Below are positions 1 to 5,808 of a stretch of DNA of 5,808 nucleotides, one piece after another (positions within the stretch are counted from its first letter, which is position 1; each line of letters starts with the position of its first letter). The DNA is taken from NCBI GenBank assembly GCA_020343755.1, contig CP070810.1, positions 576,984 to 582,791 on the forward strand, read 5' to 3'. Origin of the DNA: Dehalococcoidia bacterium. Lineage in GTDB: Bacteria; Chloroflexota; Dehalococcoidia; Dehalococcoidales; E44-bin46. A model generated the notes under the pieces. That model saw nothing but the letters and a program-made list of their open reading frames with translations, was not told the origin of the DNA and made no database searches. Made by a program: the position numbers and the translations under genes.

Positions 1-1593
1 GGGGCGGCTGAGGGGGCTATTGATGCCAGTAATATGCTCAAGCCAGCATTGGCTCATGGTGAGCTACAGTGTGTCGGGGCAACTACTCTTGATGAATACC
101 GTAAATTTATTGAGAAGGATAAGGCTCTAGAGCGGCGCCTTCAGCCGGTGTTTATCGATGAACCTAGCGTTGAGGCTACCATTGAGATGCTTCGCGGGCT
201 TCGTCCCCGGTATGAAGCCCACCACAAGATTAAAATCAGCGACGAGGCTCTAGAGGCGGCAGTTCGGTTGAGTAAACGCTATATTTCAGATAGGTATCTG
301 CCCGATAAGGCTATTGACCTAATTGATGAGGCAGCCAGCAAGTTGCGTATTGATACTGAGAGTGCGCCACCAGAGGTTAAATCTTTGGAGCAACGCCTCA
401 AGCAATTAACCAACGAGGAGGAAGCTGCCTCACAGCGGCAGGAGTATGAGCAGGCAGCCAAGCTCAAGAGTGAAAGGTTGCGTCTGGAAAATGAGTATAA
501 CCAGGCTAGGAGCAATTGGCTTAAGCAGGAAAAGATTGACAGCGTGGTTGATGAGGAAGATATTGCCCAGCTAATCTCTAACTGGACAGGCATCCCGGTG
601 TCCCAGATGCTGGAGGGTGAGGCCGAGAAGCTGCTTAATATGGAGGAGCGAATTCATCAGCGCTTGGTAAATCAGGATGAGGCAGTTCATGCTGTTTGTG
701 AGGCTATCAGAAGAAGCCGAGCCGGGTTAAAGGACCCAAAGCGACCTATTGGCAGCTTTATGTTCTTGGGTCCAACCGGCACTGGCAAGACTGAGCTAGC
801 TCGCACCTTGGCCCAGTTCTTGTTTGATGATGAGAACGCAATGGTGCGTCTGGATATGTCAGAATATCAAGAGAAGCACACGGTATCGCGTCTTATTGGT
901 GCCCCGCCGGGCTATGTTGGCTATGAGGAAGGTGGACAACTTACCGAGGCGGTGAGGCGGCGCCCCTATCGAGTAATCCTGCTAGATGAGATTGAGAAGG
1001 CACATCCTGAGGTATTTAATAGCCTGCTCCAGGTTATGGATGATGGGCGGTTAACCGATGGTCACGGTCGGACGGTAGATTTTAAGAATACTATAGTTAT
1101 CATGACCAGTAACGCTGGTGTTGAACTTATCAAGCGTGAGACAGGCATTGGTTTTGCCGCACCAAGAGGTGGTGCCAAGGCGGAAAAGCAGAGCTATGAG
1201 GCAATGAAGGAAAAGGTGATGGGGGAGGTAAAAAAGATGTTCCGCCCTGAATTCCTTAACCGCTTGGATGAGATTATAGTTTTCCACGAGCTAAGTGAGG
1301 AGCAACTGAGGAGTATTGTTGATTTACTGGTCAAGGATTTGCAGAAGCGTTTGGCTGAGCGTAAGCTGGATGTAGAGCTAACTGAAAGCACCAAATCGTG
1401 GCTGGCTAAGGAGGGCTATGACCCAATATATGGGGCGCGACCGCTGAGGCGAGCTATAGAGCGGTATATAGAAAATCCACTGTCAACTAAGCTACTTAGA
1501 GGCGAATTTGGCCAGGGTGACAGGATTATCGTCGACCTTGGCGACGGAGGCTTAACCTTTAGCCTTGGGAAAAGGGCTGATGTAGGCGTCTAG
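1..1593 (+). CDS. clpC: ATP-dependent Clp protease ATPase subunit ClpC, 5'-truncated by the window edge
   Basis: Hsp100 AAA+ unfoldase that threads substrates into the ClpP protease in the cytoplasm. Frame 1 is open from base 1, so the N domain and first Walker motifs lie outside; the ATG at 34 is internal. Fragment residues: end of AAA+ domain 1 with sensor region GATTLDE (26-32) and arginine pair ERR (44-46); short middle domain with a UVR-like coiled coil (about 139-168); AAA+ domain 2 with Walker A GPTGTGKT (257-264), Walker B ILLDE (D329, E330), sensor-1 N371, arginine finger in FRPEFLNR (R421) and sensor-2 GARPLRR (R480). The IGF tripeptide (383-385) matches the ClpP-docking loop. The short UVR linker and IGF loop favour ClpC over the disaggregase ClpB, which has a long middle domain and lacks the loop. 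It ends TAG, 11 nt before the next gene. Confidence 0.95.
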   Translation, partial: GAAEGAIDASNMLKPALAHGELQCVGATTLDEYRKFIEKDKALERRLQPVFIDEPSVEATIEMLRGLRPRYEAHHKIKISDEALEAAVRLSKRYISDRYLPDKAIDLIDEAASKLRIDTESAPPEVKSLEQRLKQLTNEEEAASQRQEYEQAAKLKSERLRLENEYNQARSNWLKQEKIDSVVDEEDIAQLISNWTGIPVSQMLEGEAEKLLNMEERIHQRLVNQDEAVHAVCEAIRRSRAGLKDPKRPIGSFMFLGPTGTGKTELARTLAQFLFDDENAMVRLDMSEYQEKHTVSRLIGAPPGYVGYEEGGQLTEAVRRRPYRVILLDEIEKAHPEVFNSLLQVMDDGRLTDGHGRTVDFKNTIVIMTSNAGVELIKRETGIGFAAPRGGAKAEKQSYEAMKEKVMGEVKKMFRPEFLNRLDEIIVFHELSEEQLRSIVDLLVKDLQKRLAERKLDVELTESTKSWLAKEGYDPIYGARPLRRAIERYIENPLSTKLLRGEFGQGDRIIVDLGDGGLTFSLGKRADVGV

Positions 1594-1604
1594 CCGGGTA
1601 ATTA

Positions 1605-2264
1605 ATGGCAATGGCGGTAACTAGCGTAAGCTCAAAAAGGAAATATATTTTTGGTGGCTTATTTCTGGGTGGGATTATTGCTGTCTTTGTGGTTATAGTT
1701 TATCACTGGCAGGAAATAAGCCGTTTCCAGAATTATGGCTATTTAGGTCTTTTCCTTATCAGTCTCTTAGCTGGCTTCAGCTTGCCAATGCCGATTCCCT
1801 ACATGGCAATAACCTTCATCTTTGGCGGCCTATTACACCCTGCCTTGGTGGGAGCGTCCTGTGGGCTGGGGCTCGGTATCGGTGGAACGCTCCTTTATTT
1901 AACTGGTCGCGGTGGGCGCAGATTTTTCCCGTGGAGTAACGTTTTTGCTTTTGCTGATAATTCATCTAACGAGGCACCTCCTTCTTCTCGAATAGCTCGA
2001 CTACTATCTCGCCTGATAAGGTGGGCACGAATACCTCGGCTCCTAGATATAGCCAAGCGAAGAGGTTTATTAGTCGTATTTTTAATGTCAGCGGCAATCA
2101 ACCCATTTTTTGTGCCTATGGCTATAGGTATGGGAACAATCCGTTTCCGTGCGTGGAAATTCTTCCTTATGTGCTGGGCAGGCCAGACGGTTAAGAGCAT
2201 AGGCATTGCCTACGCTGGTTTTCTGGGCTTGGGAATTGTCCTTCGCTGGTTCCACATAATTTAA
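1605..2264 (+). CDS. VTT (DedA/SNARE-associated) family integral membrane protein
   Basis: Predicted multi-pass inner-membrane protein of 219 residues. Hydrophobic segments are visible at about 14-33, 46-60, 66-100, 154-178 and 186-212. A basic loop (about 101-153) rich in Arg and Ser/Pro separates the two halves. Family-like features are the Pro-rich membrane entry LPMPIP (60-65), a Gly-rich stretch followed by LYLTGR (97-102), and a second half with F-x-MSAAINP (about 159-167) before the last helices. VTT/DedA proteins are linked to phospholipid scrambling or flipping and envelope homeostasis; the lipid here is unknown. The start is uncertain: ATG at 1605 and ATG at 1611 are two codons apart and neither has a clear Shine-Dalgarno. 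The gene lies 11 nt after clpC and 26 nt before the first methyltransferase, which suggests one transcript. Other small polytopic families remain possible. Confidence 0.75.
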   Translation: MAMAVTSVSSKRKYIFGGLFLGGIIAVFVVIVYHWQEISRFQNYGYLGLFLISLLAGFSLPMPIPYMAITFIFGGLLHPALVGASCGLGLGIGGTLLYLTGRGGRRFFPWSNVFAFADNSSNEAPPSSRIARLLSRLIRWARIPRLLDIAKRRGLLVVFLMSAAINPFFVPMAIGMGTIRFRAWKFFLMCWAGQTVKSIGIAYAGFLGLGIVLRWFHII

Positions 2265-2290
2265 CCAGAGCCAGCAATCCAGGTGTTTAT

Positions 2291-2923
2291 ATGAGGCTCG
2301 TTACCGATTGGAATAGGTATCATAAGCGTACCCGAATTAGTCAGCGATTTCTGTGGACCATTTGGAGAGCCTATTCGGATTTGTTACGCGGCATTCATTT
2401 CCAAAAGCCTATTAAGATAATCGAGCTGGGCTGCGGCACCGCCTATAACACCTTACAAATGACTAAGCTGTTTCCGGTTGATAAAGTAACCCTTGTCGAT
2501 TTTAATCCTAGTGTACTAAATGACGCCCAAAGAAGACTCTCTTGCCTTAATTGCGAAAAAGAATTCCTGCTACGAGATTTACTTAACCTTAATTTAAACG
2601 AGAAATATGATATCGTCCACTCCCAAGGACTTCTAGAGCATTACACCCCTGATGAGCAGAGAAGGCTAATTTGCTTACATAGAGACCTTCTGACCCCAAA
2701 TGGGATTACTGTAATCCTGGTTCCTACGCCAAATCTACCATATAGATTATGGAGAGGGTTTCTTGAGAAGCTGAATTTGTGGATTTATCCCGATGAGACA
2801 GCTATTTCTAAAGAGGAATTTAAAACAGTGTTGGAGTCAAGCGGTTTGCAAATCTTAAAAATGAAGAGGTGTCACTTAATCGAGCTCGGTGCCGTATGTA
2901 GGAGGGGGAGTGGGTACCTATAA
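2291..2923 (+). CDS. Class I SAM-dependent methyltransferase (methyltransferase 11/12-like)
   Basis: A 210-residue Rossmann-fold methyltransferase that should transfer a methyl group from S-adenosylmethionine to an unidentified acceptor. Motif I is IIELGCGTAYNT (43-54), with acidic E45. The third Gly of the usual GxGxG is Ala51. Motif II ends in LVD with ribose-binding D70. LLRD (93-96) gives the probable adenine-contacting D96. Motif IV region is YDIVHSQGLLEHY (106-118), and LLTPNG (133-138) precedes the next strand. The basic, aromatic N-terminus (DWNRYHKR) resembles methyltransferases found in glycan and lipid gene clusters, but that is only a resemblance. No transmembrane helix is apparent. 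ATG at 2291 follows an AGGTG sequence at 2281-2285. The 3' end contains the ribosome binding site of the next gene. Its composition is more AT-rich than clpC. Confidence 0.85.
   Translation: MRLVTDWNRYHKRTRISQRFLWTIWRAYSDLLRGIHFQKPIKIIELGCGTAYNTLQMTKLFPVDKVTLVDFNPSVLNDAQRRLSCLNCEKEFLLRDLLNLNLNEKYDIVHSQGLLEHYTPDEQRRLICLHRDLLTPNGITVILVPTPNLPYRLWRGFLEKLNLWIYPDETAISKEEFKTVLESSGLQILKMKRCHLIELGAVCRRGSGYL
2900..2910 (+). promoter_or_regulatory. Shine-Dalgarno region of the second methyltransferase, inside the end of the first
   Basis: A purine run AGGAGGGGGAG lies within the last codons of the upstream methyltransferase. Its GGAG end (2907-2910) is 14 nt from the ATG at 2925. Its AGGAGG end would instead serve the in-frame GTG at 2910 at short spacing. 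It supports translational coupling and leaves the exact start open. Confidence 0.6.
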
Positions 2924-2924
2924 A

Positions 2925-3479
2925 ATGACACATAATTTCAACTCCGCCCTGTTTAGAGTCCTTCTAAAGTATCTGAAACCTAATAGGGGGGAAGAAATCC
3001 TGGACCTAGGATGTAGTCGGGGTTTCTATGTTAGAGAACTGGAAAATTATACCGACGGTGTGATAGGAGTTGATATAAGCGAAACTTCCTTGAAAGAGGC
3101 GGTTACCCGGAAGGTAGCATACGGGGATATTACCAACTTAGAGCTTGAAGCGAGCAGTTTTGATAAAGCCTATTCGCTACATACTATTGAACATATACCA
3201 AATATAAGGCAGTTCTTTTCGGAAATGTCTAGAGTCCTGAGGCCAGGGGGCGTAGCTATAATTGTTTATCCCTGGGAACCAGTTAGAGGGTTCCAGGCTA
3301 TATTAGCCGCTGTGAGGCAGTACAAGAATCCTTTCATGGCAAGAAAAATACATCTACATAGATTAACTCCTAAAAGGATTCAACAACTTATTGAAGGCAC
3401 CTCTCTTTCTCACGTTGAAAGTAAATTTACTTTTGCCTTGGGTCTTCAGTATCTCACTGTACTATCAAAGAAAAGCTGA
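2925..3479 (+). CDS. Class I SAM-dependent methyltransferase (methyltransferase 11 family)
   Basis: From ATG 2925 the protein has 184 residues and begins one base after the upstream TAA (TAA-A-ATG). In-frame GTG starts at 2910 and 2889 are alternatives; 2925 is preferred because a typical short lead-in precedes motif I. Motif I is ILDLGCSRG (25-33), with Ser31 where the middle Gly of GxGxG is usual. IGVD (47-50) supplies the ribose-binding acid, GDI (67-69) the adenine-contact loop, and SFDKAYSLHTIEHI (78-91) motif IV. RVLRPGGV (103-110) is the characteristic post-IV turn. This pattern matches small-molecule or lipid methyltransferases of the UbiE-like superfamily. The substrate is unknown. 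It is not an obvious duplicate of its neighbour outside the SAM fold. The two proteins may act in one pathway or as a complex (inference). Confidence 0.85.
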   Translation: MTHNFNSALFRVLLKYLKPNRGEEILDLGCSRGFYVRELENYTDGVIGVDISETSLKEAVTRKVAYGDITNLELEASSFDKAYSLHTIEHIPNIRQFFSEMSRVLRPGGVAIIVYPWEPVRGFQAILAAVRQYKNPFMARKIHLHRLTPKRIQQLIEGTSLSHVESKFTFALGLQYLTVLSKKS

Positions 3480-3501
3480 GGCTTACTTTCTGGTTAGTTT
3501 A

Positions 3502-3530
3502 TTGCTAGCTAGTCTGTTTTTTGTTATTAT
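3502..3530 (+). promoter_or_regulatory. Sigma70-type promoter for the tRNA-Ala gene
   Basis: The -35 element TTGCTA (3502-3507) matches the TTGACA consensus at 4 of 6 positions. The -10 element TATTAT (3525-3530) matches TATAAT at 5 of 6, and the spacer is exactly 17 nt. The predicted transcription start near 3537 lies one or two bases before the mature tRNA 5' end at 3539, so the leader would be nearly absent. Found by reading only. Confidence 0.6.
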
Positions 3531-3538
3531 TTAGTTGT

Positions 3539-3611
3539 GGGGCTGTAGTTCAATTGGGAGAACGTTTGACTGGCAGTCAAAAGGTAGGGGGTTCGAATCC
3601 CCCCAGCTCCA
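3539..3611 (+). tRNA. tRNA-Ala (anticodon GGC)
   Basis: A complete 73-nt cloverleaf. Acceptor stem is GGGGCTG/CAGCTCC including the G3:U70 wobble pair, the alanine identity element. D stem is GTTC/GAAC. Anticodon stem is TTTGA/TCAAA around loop CTGGCAG, giving anticodon GGC, which reads GCC and probably GCU. The variable loop has 5 nt. The T arm is GGGGG-TTCGAAT-CCCCC, and the discriminator base is A. The 3' CCA is not encoded (GTT follows), so it must be added by CCA-adding enzyme. The gene stands alone, 59 nt after the methyltransferase pair. Confidence 0.97.
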
Positions 3612-3629
3612 GTTTGAAGCTCAATTACC

Positions 3630-3639
3630 TATCATGATA
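3630..3639. repeat. 10-bp perfect palindrome TATCATGATA
   Basis: TATCATGATA equals its own reverse complement and lies 18 nt beyond the tRNA 3' end. It could be a protein-binding site or chance. No second copy is visible in the window. Confidence 0.4.
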
Positions 3640-3685
3640 CCTCTTACGGTACAGAAATCTTCATTTTTACCACGCAAGACTTTCT

Positions 3686-3952
3686 TCATTCCATGACCAA
3701 ACGAATGTGGGCCACGTAACAATCAGCCATATTGTTACGCCCCCAGATTTTGATTCTGTTGCGCTTTATGTTTTGACTGTGGTGGGCACTTCGCTCCGTT
3801 GCTTTGAAGTCTGTAGTTGTTTCAATACGCTAGTGTGTGATTTTACATAAATTCTGCCCTTCCCCATAAATAGGGATGCGAACCTCGTGTGCTTGAGAAA
3901 CTAACCATTTCGTCAATTTGTTAGCCCTCAAATATACCTTGGCTACGCTCAC
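3686..3952 (-). pseudogene. Possible degenerate small ORF downstream of livF, interrupted by TAG
   Basis: On the minus strand a GTG at 3952-3950 overlaps the livF stop as GTGA. It opens a 40-codon frame ending TAG at 3832-3830. The protein would begin MSVAKVYLRANKLTKWLVSQ and end GEGQNLCKITH. The same frame then runs 47 further codons, with segments such as TDFKATER and NIKRNRIKIWG, to TGA at 3688-3686. One stop in about 88 codons and the protein-like composition hint at a former or conserved small gene, but there is no strong Shine-Dalgarno and I do not recognise the family. It may equally be non-coding sequence with a chance open frame. Confidence 0.22.
3715..3739. repeat. Perfect 9-bp inverted repeat with 7-nt loop
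   Basis: CGTAACAAT (3715-3723) pairs perfectly with ATTGTTACG (3731-3739) around the loop CAGCCAT. The stem has only 3 GC pairs of 9 and no adjacent T tract on either strand, although GATTTTGATT begins seven bases after it on the plus strand. It could be a weak bidirectional terminator between convergent units, an operator, or part of a degenerate coding frame. Confidence 0.5.
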
Positions 3953-4683
3953 GGCGAAACAAACCTGTTATGATGCTCCTCTAAGGAGAGTAATCCCTGA
4001 AGAGAATCTTCTAAGATAATCTCCCCCTTTTCCACAAAATATCCTCGATTAGCGACATCAATCACACGCTGAAGTTTCTGGTCAATCAATAGAACAGCAA
4101 TCCCTCGATCCCTTAATTCCGAGAGGACTTCCACTACCCTCCTTGCCAACTTAGGAGCCAGTCCCAGTGTGGGGCAATCCAGCAGGAGCAACTTGGGGTG
4201 TGACATAAGAGCTCTACCGATCGCCAGCATCCGTTGCTCCCCTCCGGAGAGGGTCCCTGCATACTGCTTCCTCCTCTCGGCAAGAATCGGGAAAAGCTGA
4301 TAAACAGTCTCGATATCTTGCTCTATATGTTCTCTTCGCTCTCTACGGTGGCGATGATAAGCCCCCAGGATTAGATTATCAATCACGCTCATAGCGGGGA
4401 AAAGCAACTTCATTTCATCTACATAGGCTATACCCAGCCCTACTATCTTCTCTGGGGATAGACCATTAATGGATAAACCATCAAAATGTACCTCGCCCCT
4501 AGCTACAGGTAGGAGACCACAGATCGCCTTCAGTATAGCCGTCTTGCCCGAACCATGGTGCCCAACAAGGACTACTACCTCCCCCCGTTTTATATAAAGA
4601 GACACCCCCCGTAACACTGGCACTGACCCGTAATTGGCATAAACGTCCGCCATTCGCAGTATAGGGTTGTTTTCTCCTACCAC
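3949..4683 (-). CDS. livF: Branched-chain amino acid/amide-type ABC transporter ATP-binding protein LivF, with altered catalytic motifs
   Basis: A 244-residue ATPase that pairs with LivG on the inner face of a HAAT-family importer. LivF family features are the AYVDE...FPAMSVIDNL region (86-104), signature LSGGEQ (145-150) followed by MLAIGRALM, D-loop LGLAP (173-177), and DQK in place of the H-loop (201-203; the family normally has EQN). Two changes stand out. Walker A reads GHHGSGKT (41-48) instead of GANGAGKT. The Walker B catalytic Glu is Cys170 (LLLLDCP; TGC codon at 4176-4174). The C-terminus lacks the usual AYLG ending. The start is GTG at 4683: a stop codon lies two codons upstream and AAAGGGGG sits 8 nt before it. 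It begins 25 nt after livG. Substrates may be amino acids, amides, urea or other small solutes. Confidence 0.9.
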   Translation of the reverse strand: MVGENNPILRMADVYANYGSVPVLRGVSLYIKRGEVVVLVGHHGSGKTAILKAICGLLPVARGEVHFDGLSINGLSPEKIVGLGIAYVDEMKLLFPAMSVIDNLILGAYHRHRRERREHIEQDIETVYQLFPILAERRKQYAGTLSGGEQRMLAIGRALMSHPKLLLLDCPTLGLAPKLARRVVEVLSELRDRGIAVLLIDQKLQRVIDVANRGYFVEKGEIILEDSLQGLLSLEEHHNRFVSP

Positions 4684-4691
4684 GTGCTAAA

Positions 4692-4699
4692 CCCCCTTT
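4692..4699 (-). promoter_or_regulatory. Ribosome binding site supporting the GTG start of livF
   Basis: Read on the minus strand, AAAGGGGG lies 8 nt before the GTG at 4683. An in-frame TAG lies just upstream of the GTG, so no earlier start is possible. The site fixes the start over the internal ATG at residue 11. Confidence 0.65.
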
Positions 4700-4708
4700 G
4701 CTTCCCAA

Positions 4709-5527
4709 TTACCCGCTACCTAGATAAGCGTCTATCACAAGCTGATTATGTTGTATCTCATCCGGGGTGCCCTCCGCAATTTTCTCTCCATTATCCAAGA
4801 CAATCACTTGATTGGCAATTCCCATTAACATATCAGTTAGATGCTCTACAATCACGATGGTCATCCCTTGACGCTGGAGCTTTATAATTAACTGGTTGAG
4901 CTTACTTATTTCATCGGCTAGTAGCCCACTATAAGGTTCGTCCAGTAATAGGAGTTCGGAACCTGTAGCTAGGACACGGCCTAGCCCCACCAGCTTCTGG
5001 TGCCCCCAAGAAAGACTAGCAGGATTATCCCAAGCTTTTTGCTCTAAGCCAACTAAGGATAACTTACTCATCGCCCTCTTCAAAATCCTCCGCTCACTAG
5101 CTTGAGCCTGAGGCAGCTTCAGCCCTGCGCTCAGGAAGCCAGCCCTAGTCCGTAAATGGCAACCAACCATTACATTCTCTATAACCGACATATTTGAGAA
5201 GAGCTGGACATCCTGAAAAAGTTGGGTAATACCCAGGGCACTGATGCGATGCGGGGGAATCCTGCTCAGCCTATGCCGCTTAAACCAGATCTCCCCTTCT
5301 TGAAGAGGAAGAAGCCCGCTGATGAGCTTGAGGAGAGTGGATTTCCCCGCCCCATTGGGACCGATGACGACTGAGATATTCCCCTTGGGAACGGAAAAGC
5401 TTACCCCTTTGAGAGCAGCCAAAACACCAAAGTGCATGGATACATCTTCTACCTTTAGCAAGAGTTTATCTGAGGCAACCTTTTTAGAGGTTACCGCATC
5501 TTTTACCACAGCAGGGTCGGCCTTCAT
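4709..5527 (-). CDS. livG: Branched-chain amino acid/amide-type ABC transporter ATP-binding protein LivG
   Basis: A 272-residue ATPase subunit, slightly long because of a polar, Lys-rich N-terminal extension of about 23 residues before the first ABC strand. Walker A is GPNGAGKS (56-63), Q-loop glutamine is Q105 in LFQDVQLF, Walker B is ELLLLDEP (191-198) with catalytic E197, and the H-loop is VEHL with H229. The ending IAEGTPDEI...VIDAYLG is typical of LivG. The signature is unusual: LSWGHQK (172-178) instead of the family's L(S/A)YGQQR, followed by LVGLGRVLATG where LEIAR is usual. The ATG at 5527 overlaps the livM stop by one base (TAATG) and is preceded by AAGGAGGG. It should form the ATPase heterodimer with LivF beneath LivH and LivM. 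Confidence 0.93.
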   Translation of the reverse strand: MKADPAVVKDAVTSKKVASDKLLLKVEDVSMHFGVLAALKGVSFSVPKGNISVVIGPNGAGKSTLLKLISGLLPLQEGEIWFKRHRLSRIPPHRISALGITQLFQDVQLFSNMSVIENVMVGCHLRTRAGFLSAGLKLPQAQASERRILKRAMSKLSLVGLEQKAWDNPASLSWGHQKLVGLGRVLATGSELLLLDEPYSGLLADEISKLNQLIIKLQRQGMTIVIVEHLTDMLMGIANQVIVLDNGEKIAEGTPDEIQHNQLVIDAYLGSG

Positions 5528-5808
5528 TAAACTGCTGCCCTCCTTCTTGAGAATGCCTTGTCAAAGAGTGAGAACAAGCCTCGAGGCAGGAAAAGCAGGG
5601 CTAATACTAGGATAACACCATAAGCTATAAGCTCATAAGCACCGGTGATACCAGTGACAAATACCGGCATAATCTCCCAGAGGAACTCACGCACGCCTAT
5701 CATCAGGCCAGCCCCAAGGAAGGCTCCCCACGGGCTCCTCAACCCACCAAGTAACGCCATTATTACCACCATCACTGAAAATGGAATGAAGAAGGTGCCA
5801 GGTTCTAC
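5527..5808 (-). CDS. livM: Branched-chain amino acid/amide-type ABC transporter permease LivM, C-terminal part
   Basis: The 93 C-terminal residues of a polytopic permease. The frame is open to the window's right edge, so the start lies outside; the GTG at 5775 is internal. The visible part begins VEPGTFFIPFSVMVV and carries the conserved MALLGGLRSPWGAFLGA block, which matches the LivM consensus of GGLGSxxGPxxGA and lies near the region contacting the ATPases. A final hydrophobic helix (YGVILVLALLFLPRGLF) and a short basic tail (DKAFSRRR) follow, as is usual for LivM C-termini. It is the first visible gene of a livM-livG-livF unit. The other permease (LivH) and the solute-binding protein would be expected beyond the right edge. 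Confidence 0.9.
   Translation of the reverse strand, partial: VEPGTFFIPFSVMVVIMALLGGLRSPWGAFLGAGLMIGVREFLWEIMPVFVTGITGAYELIAYGVILVLALLFLPRGLFSLFDKAFSRRRAAV
5538..5545 (-). promoter_or_regulatory. Ribosome binding site of livG inside the livM end
   Basis: Read on the minus strand, AAGGAGGG ends 10 nt before the livG ATG and lies in the last livM codons. With the TAATG stop-start overlap it indicates translational coupling of the permease and ATPase. Confidence 0.7.

Larger units (their letters stand above)
3612..3948. other. Convergent intergenic region between tRNA-Ala and livF
   Basis: About 340 bases separate the rightward tRNA transcript from the leftward liv operon. I see no well-supported gene and no classical GC-rich hairpin followed by a T tract. 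The region contains the palindrome at 3630-3639, the inverted repeat at 3715-3739 and a possible degenerate reading frame on the minus strand, all listed separately. Termination of both converging transcripts must happen here or be factor-dependent. Confidence 0.6.

Noticed and set aside
279..593. Open frame antisense to clpC, and similar ones at 1051-1287 and 1194-1394
   Set aside because: They lie wholly within a well-conserved coding gene, with low-complexity Ser/Leu/Arg-rich products and no recognisable motifs.
1..1593. Assignment as ClpB disaggregase
   Set aside because: The linker between the two AAA+ domains is short with a UVR-like coil, and an IGF ClpP-docking loop is present; ClpB has a long middle domain and no such loop.
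1895..2206. Antisense open frame in the VTT gene
   Set aside because: It overlaps a plausible membrane protein with clear hydrophobic segments; the antisense product has no family features.
3539..3639. Integrative element attachment site at the tRNA-Ala 3' end
   Set aside because: No direct repeat of the tRNA 3' end and no integrase gene are visible in the window.
3838..3948. tRNA-like remnant suggested by GAGGTTCGCATCCCT on the minus strand
   Set aside because: The flanking T-arm stem does not pair properly and no acceptor or anticodon stem can be folded around it.
4499..4708. Overlapping frames in livF and livG, including 4684-4887 and 5322-5615 on the plus strand
   Set aside because: They are frame or strand shadows of genes with intact ABC motifs.
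1..5808. A defence, phage, CRISPR or biosynthetic system
   Set aside because: All genes belong to familiar housekeeping, transport or generic methyltransferase families, and no repeats or toxin-antitoxin-like pairs are present.

Overview
The window appears to be ordinary bacterial chromosome at moderate GC. The short-linker, UVR-containing ClpC, the ABC importer genes and the gene style fit a Chloroflexota (Dehalococcoidia-like) genome. That placement is an impression from protein sequence rather than a search, so confidence is low to moderate. I see no CRISPR array, insertion sequence, phage gene or recognisable defence system.

Positions 1-3479 (+ strand) hold a tightly spaced gene run: the 3' two-thirds of a ClpC-type AAA+ unfoldase cut by the left edge, a VTT/DedA-type membrane protein 11 nt later, and two adjacent but dissimilar class I SAM-dependent methyltransferases. 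The two methyltransferases are separated by one base (stop TAA, then A, then ATG). Short gaps suggest co-transcription. The clpC part is probably housekeeping. The membrane protein plus two methyltransferases could serve envelope lipid or small-molecule modification, but their substrates cannot be read from the sequence. The methyltransferase pair is visibly more AT-rich than clpC.

Positions 3502-3611 hold a tRNA-Ala(GGC) gene with a good sigma70-like promoter immediately upstream. Positions 3612-3948 are a convergent intergenic region with a 10-bp palindrome, a perfect 9-bp inverted repeat, and a possible degenerate small reading frame on the minus strand abutting livF.

Positions 3949-5808 (- strand) hold the distal part of a branched-chain amino acid/amide-type ABC importer operon, read right to left: the 3' end of livM (permease), livG (ATPase) and livF (ATPase). 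livM and livG overlap by one base (TAATG), and livG and livF are 25 nt apart. The most interesting observation is in the ATPase pair. LivF has Cys in place of the catalytic Walker B Glu and an unusual Walker A, while LivG has a deviant signature motif. These changes fall in the same composite ATP site and leave the other site canonical, so this may be a strongly asymmetric one-site importer ATPase.
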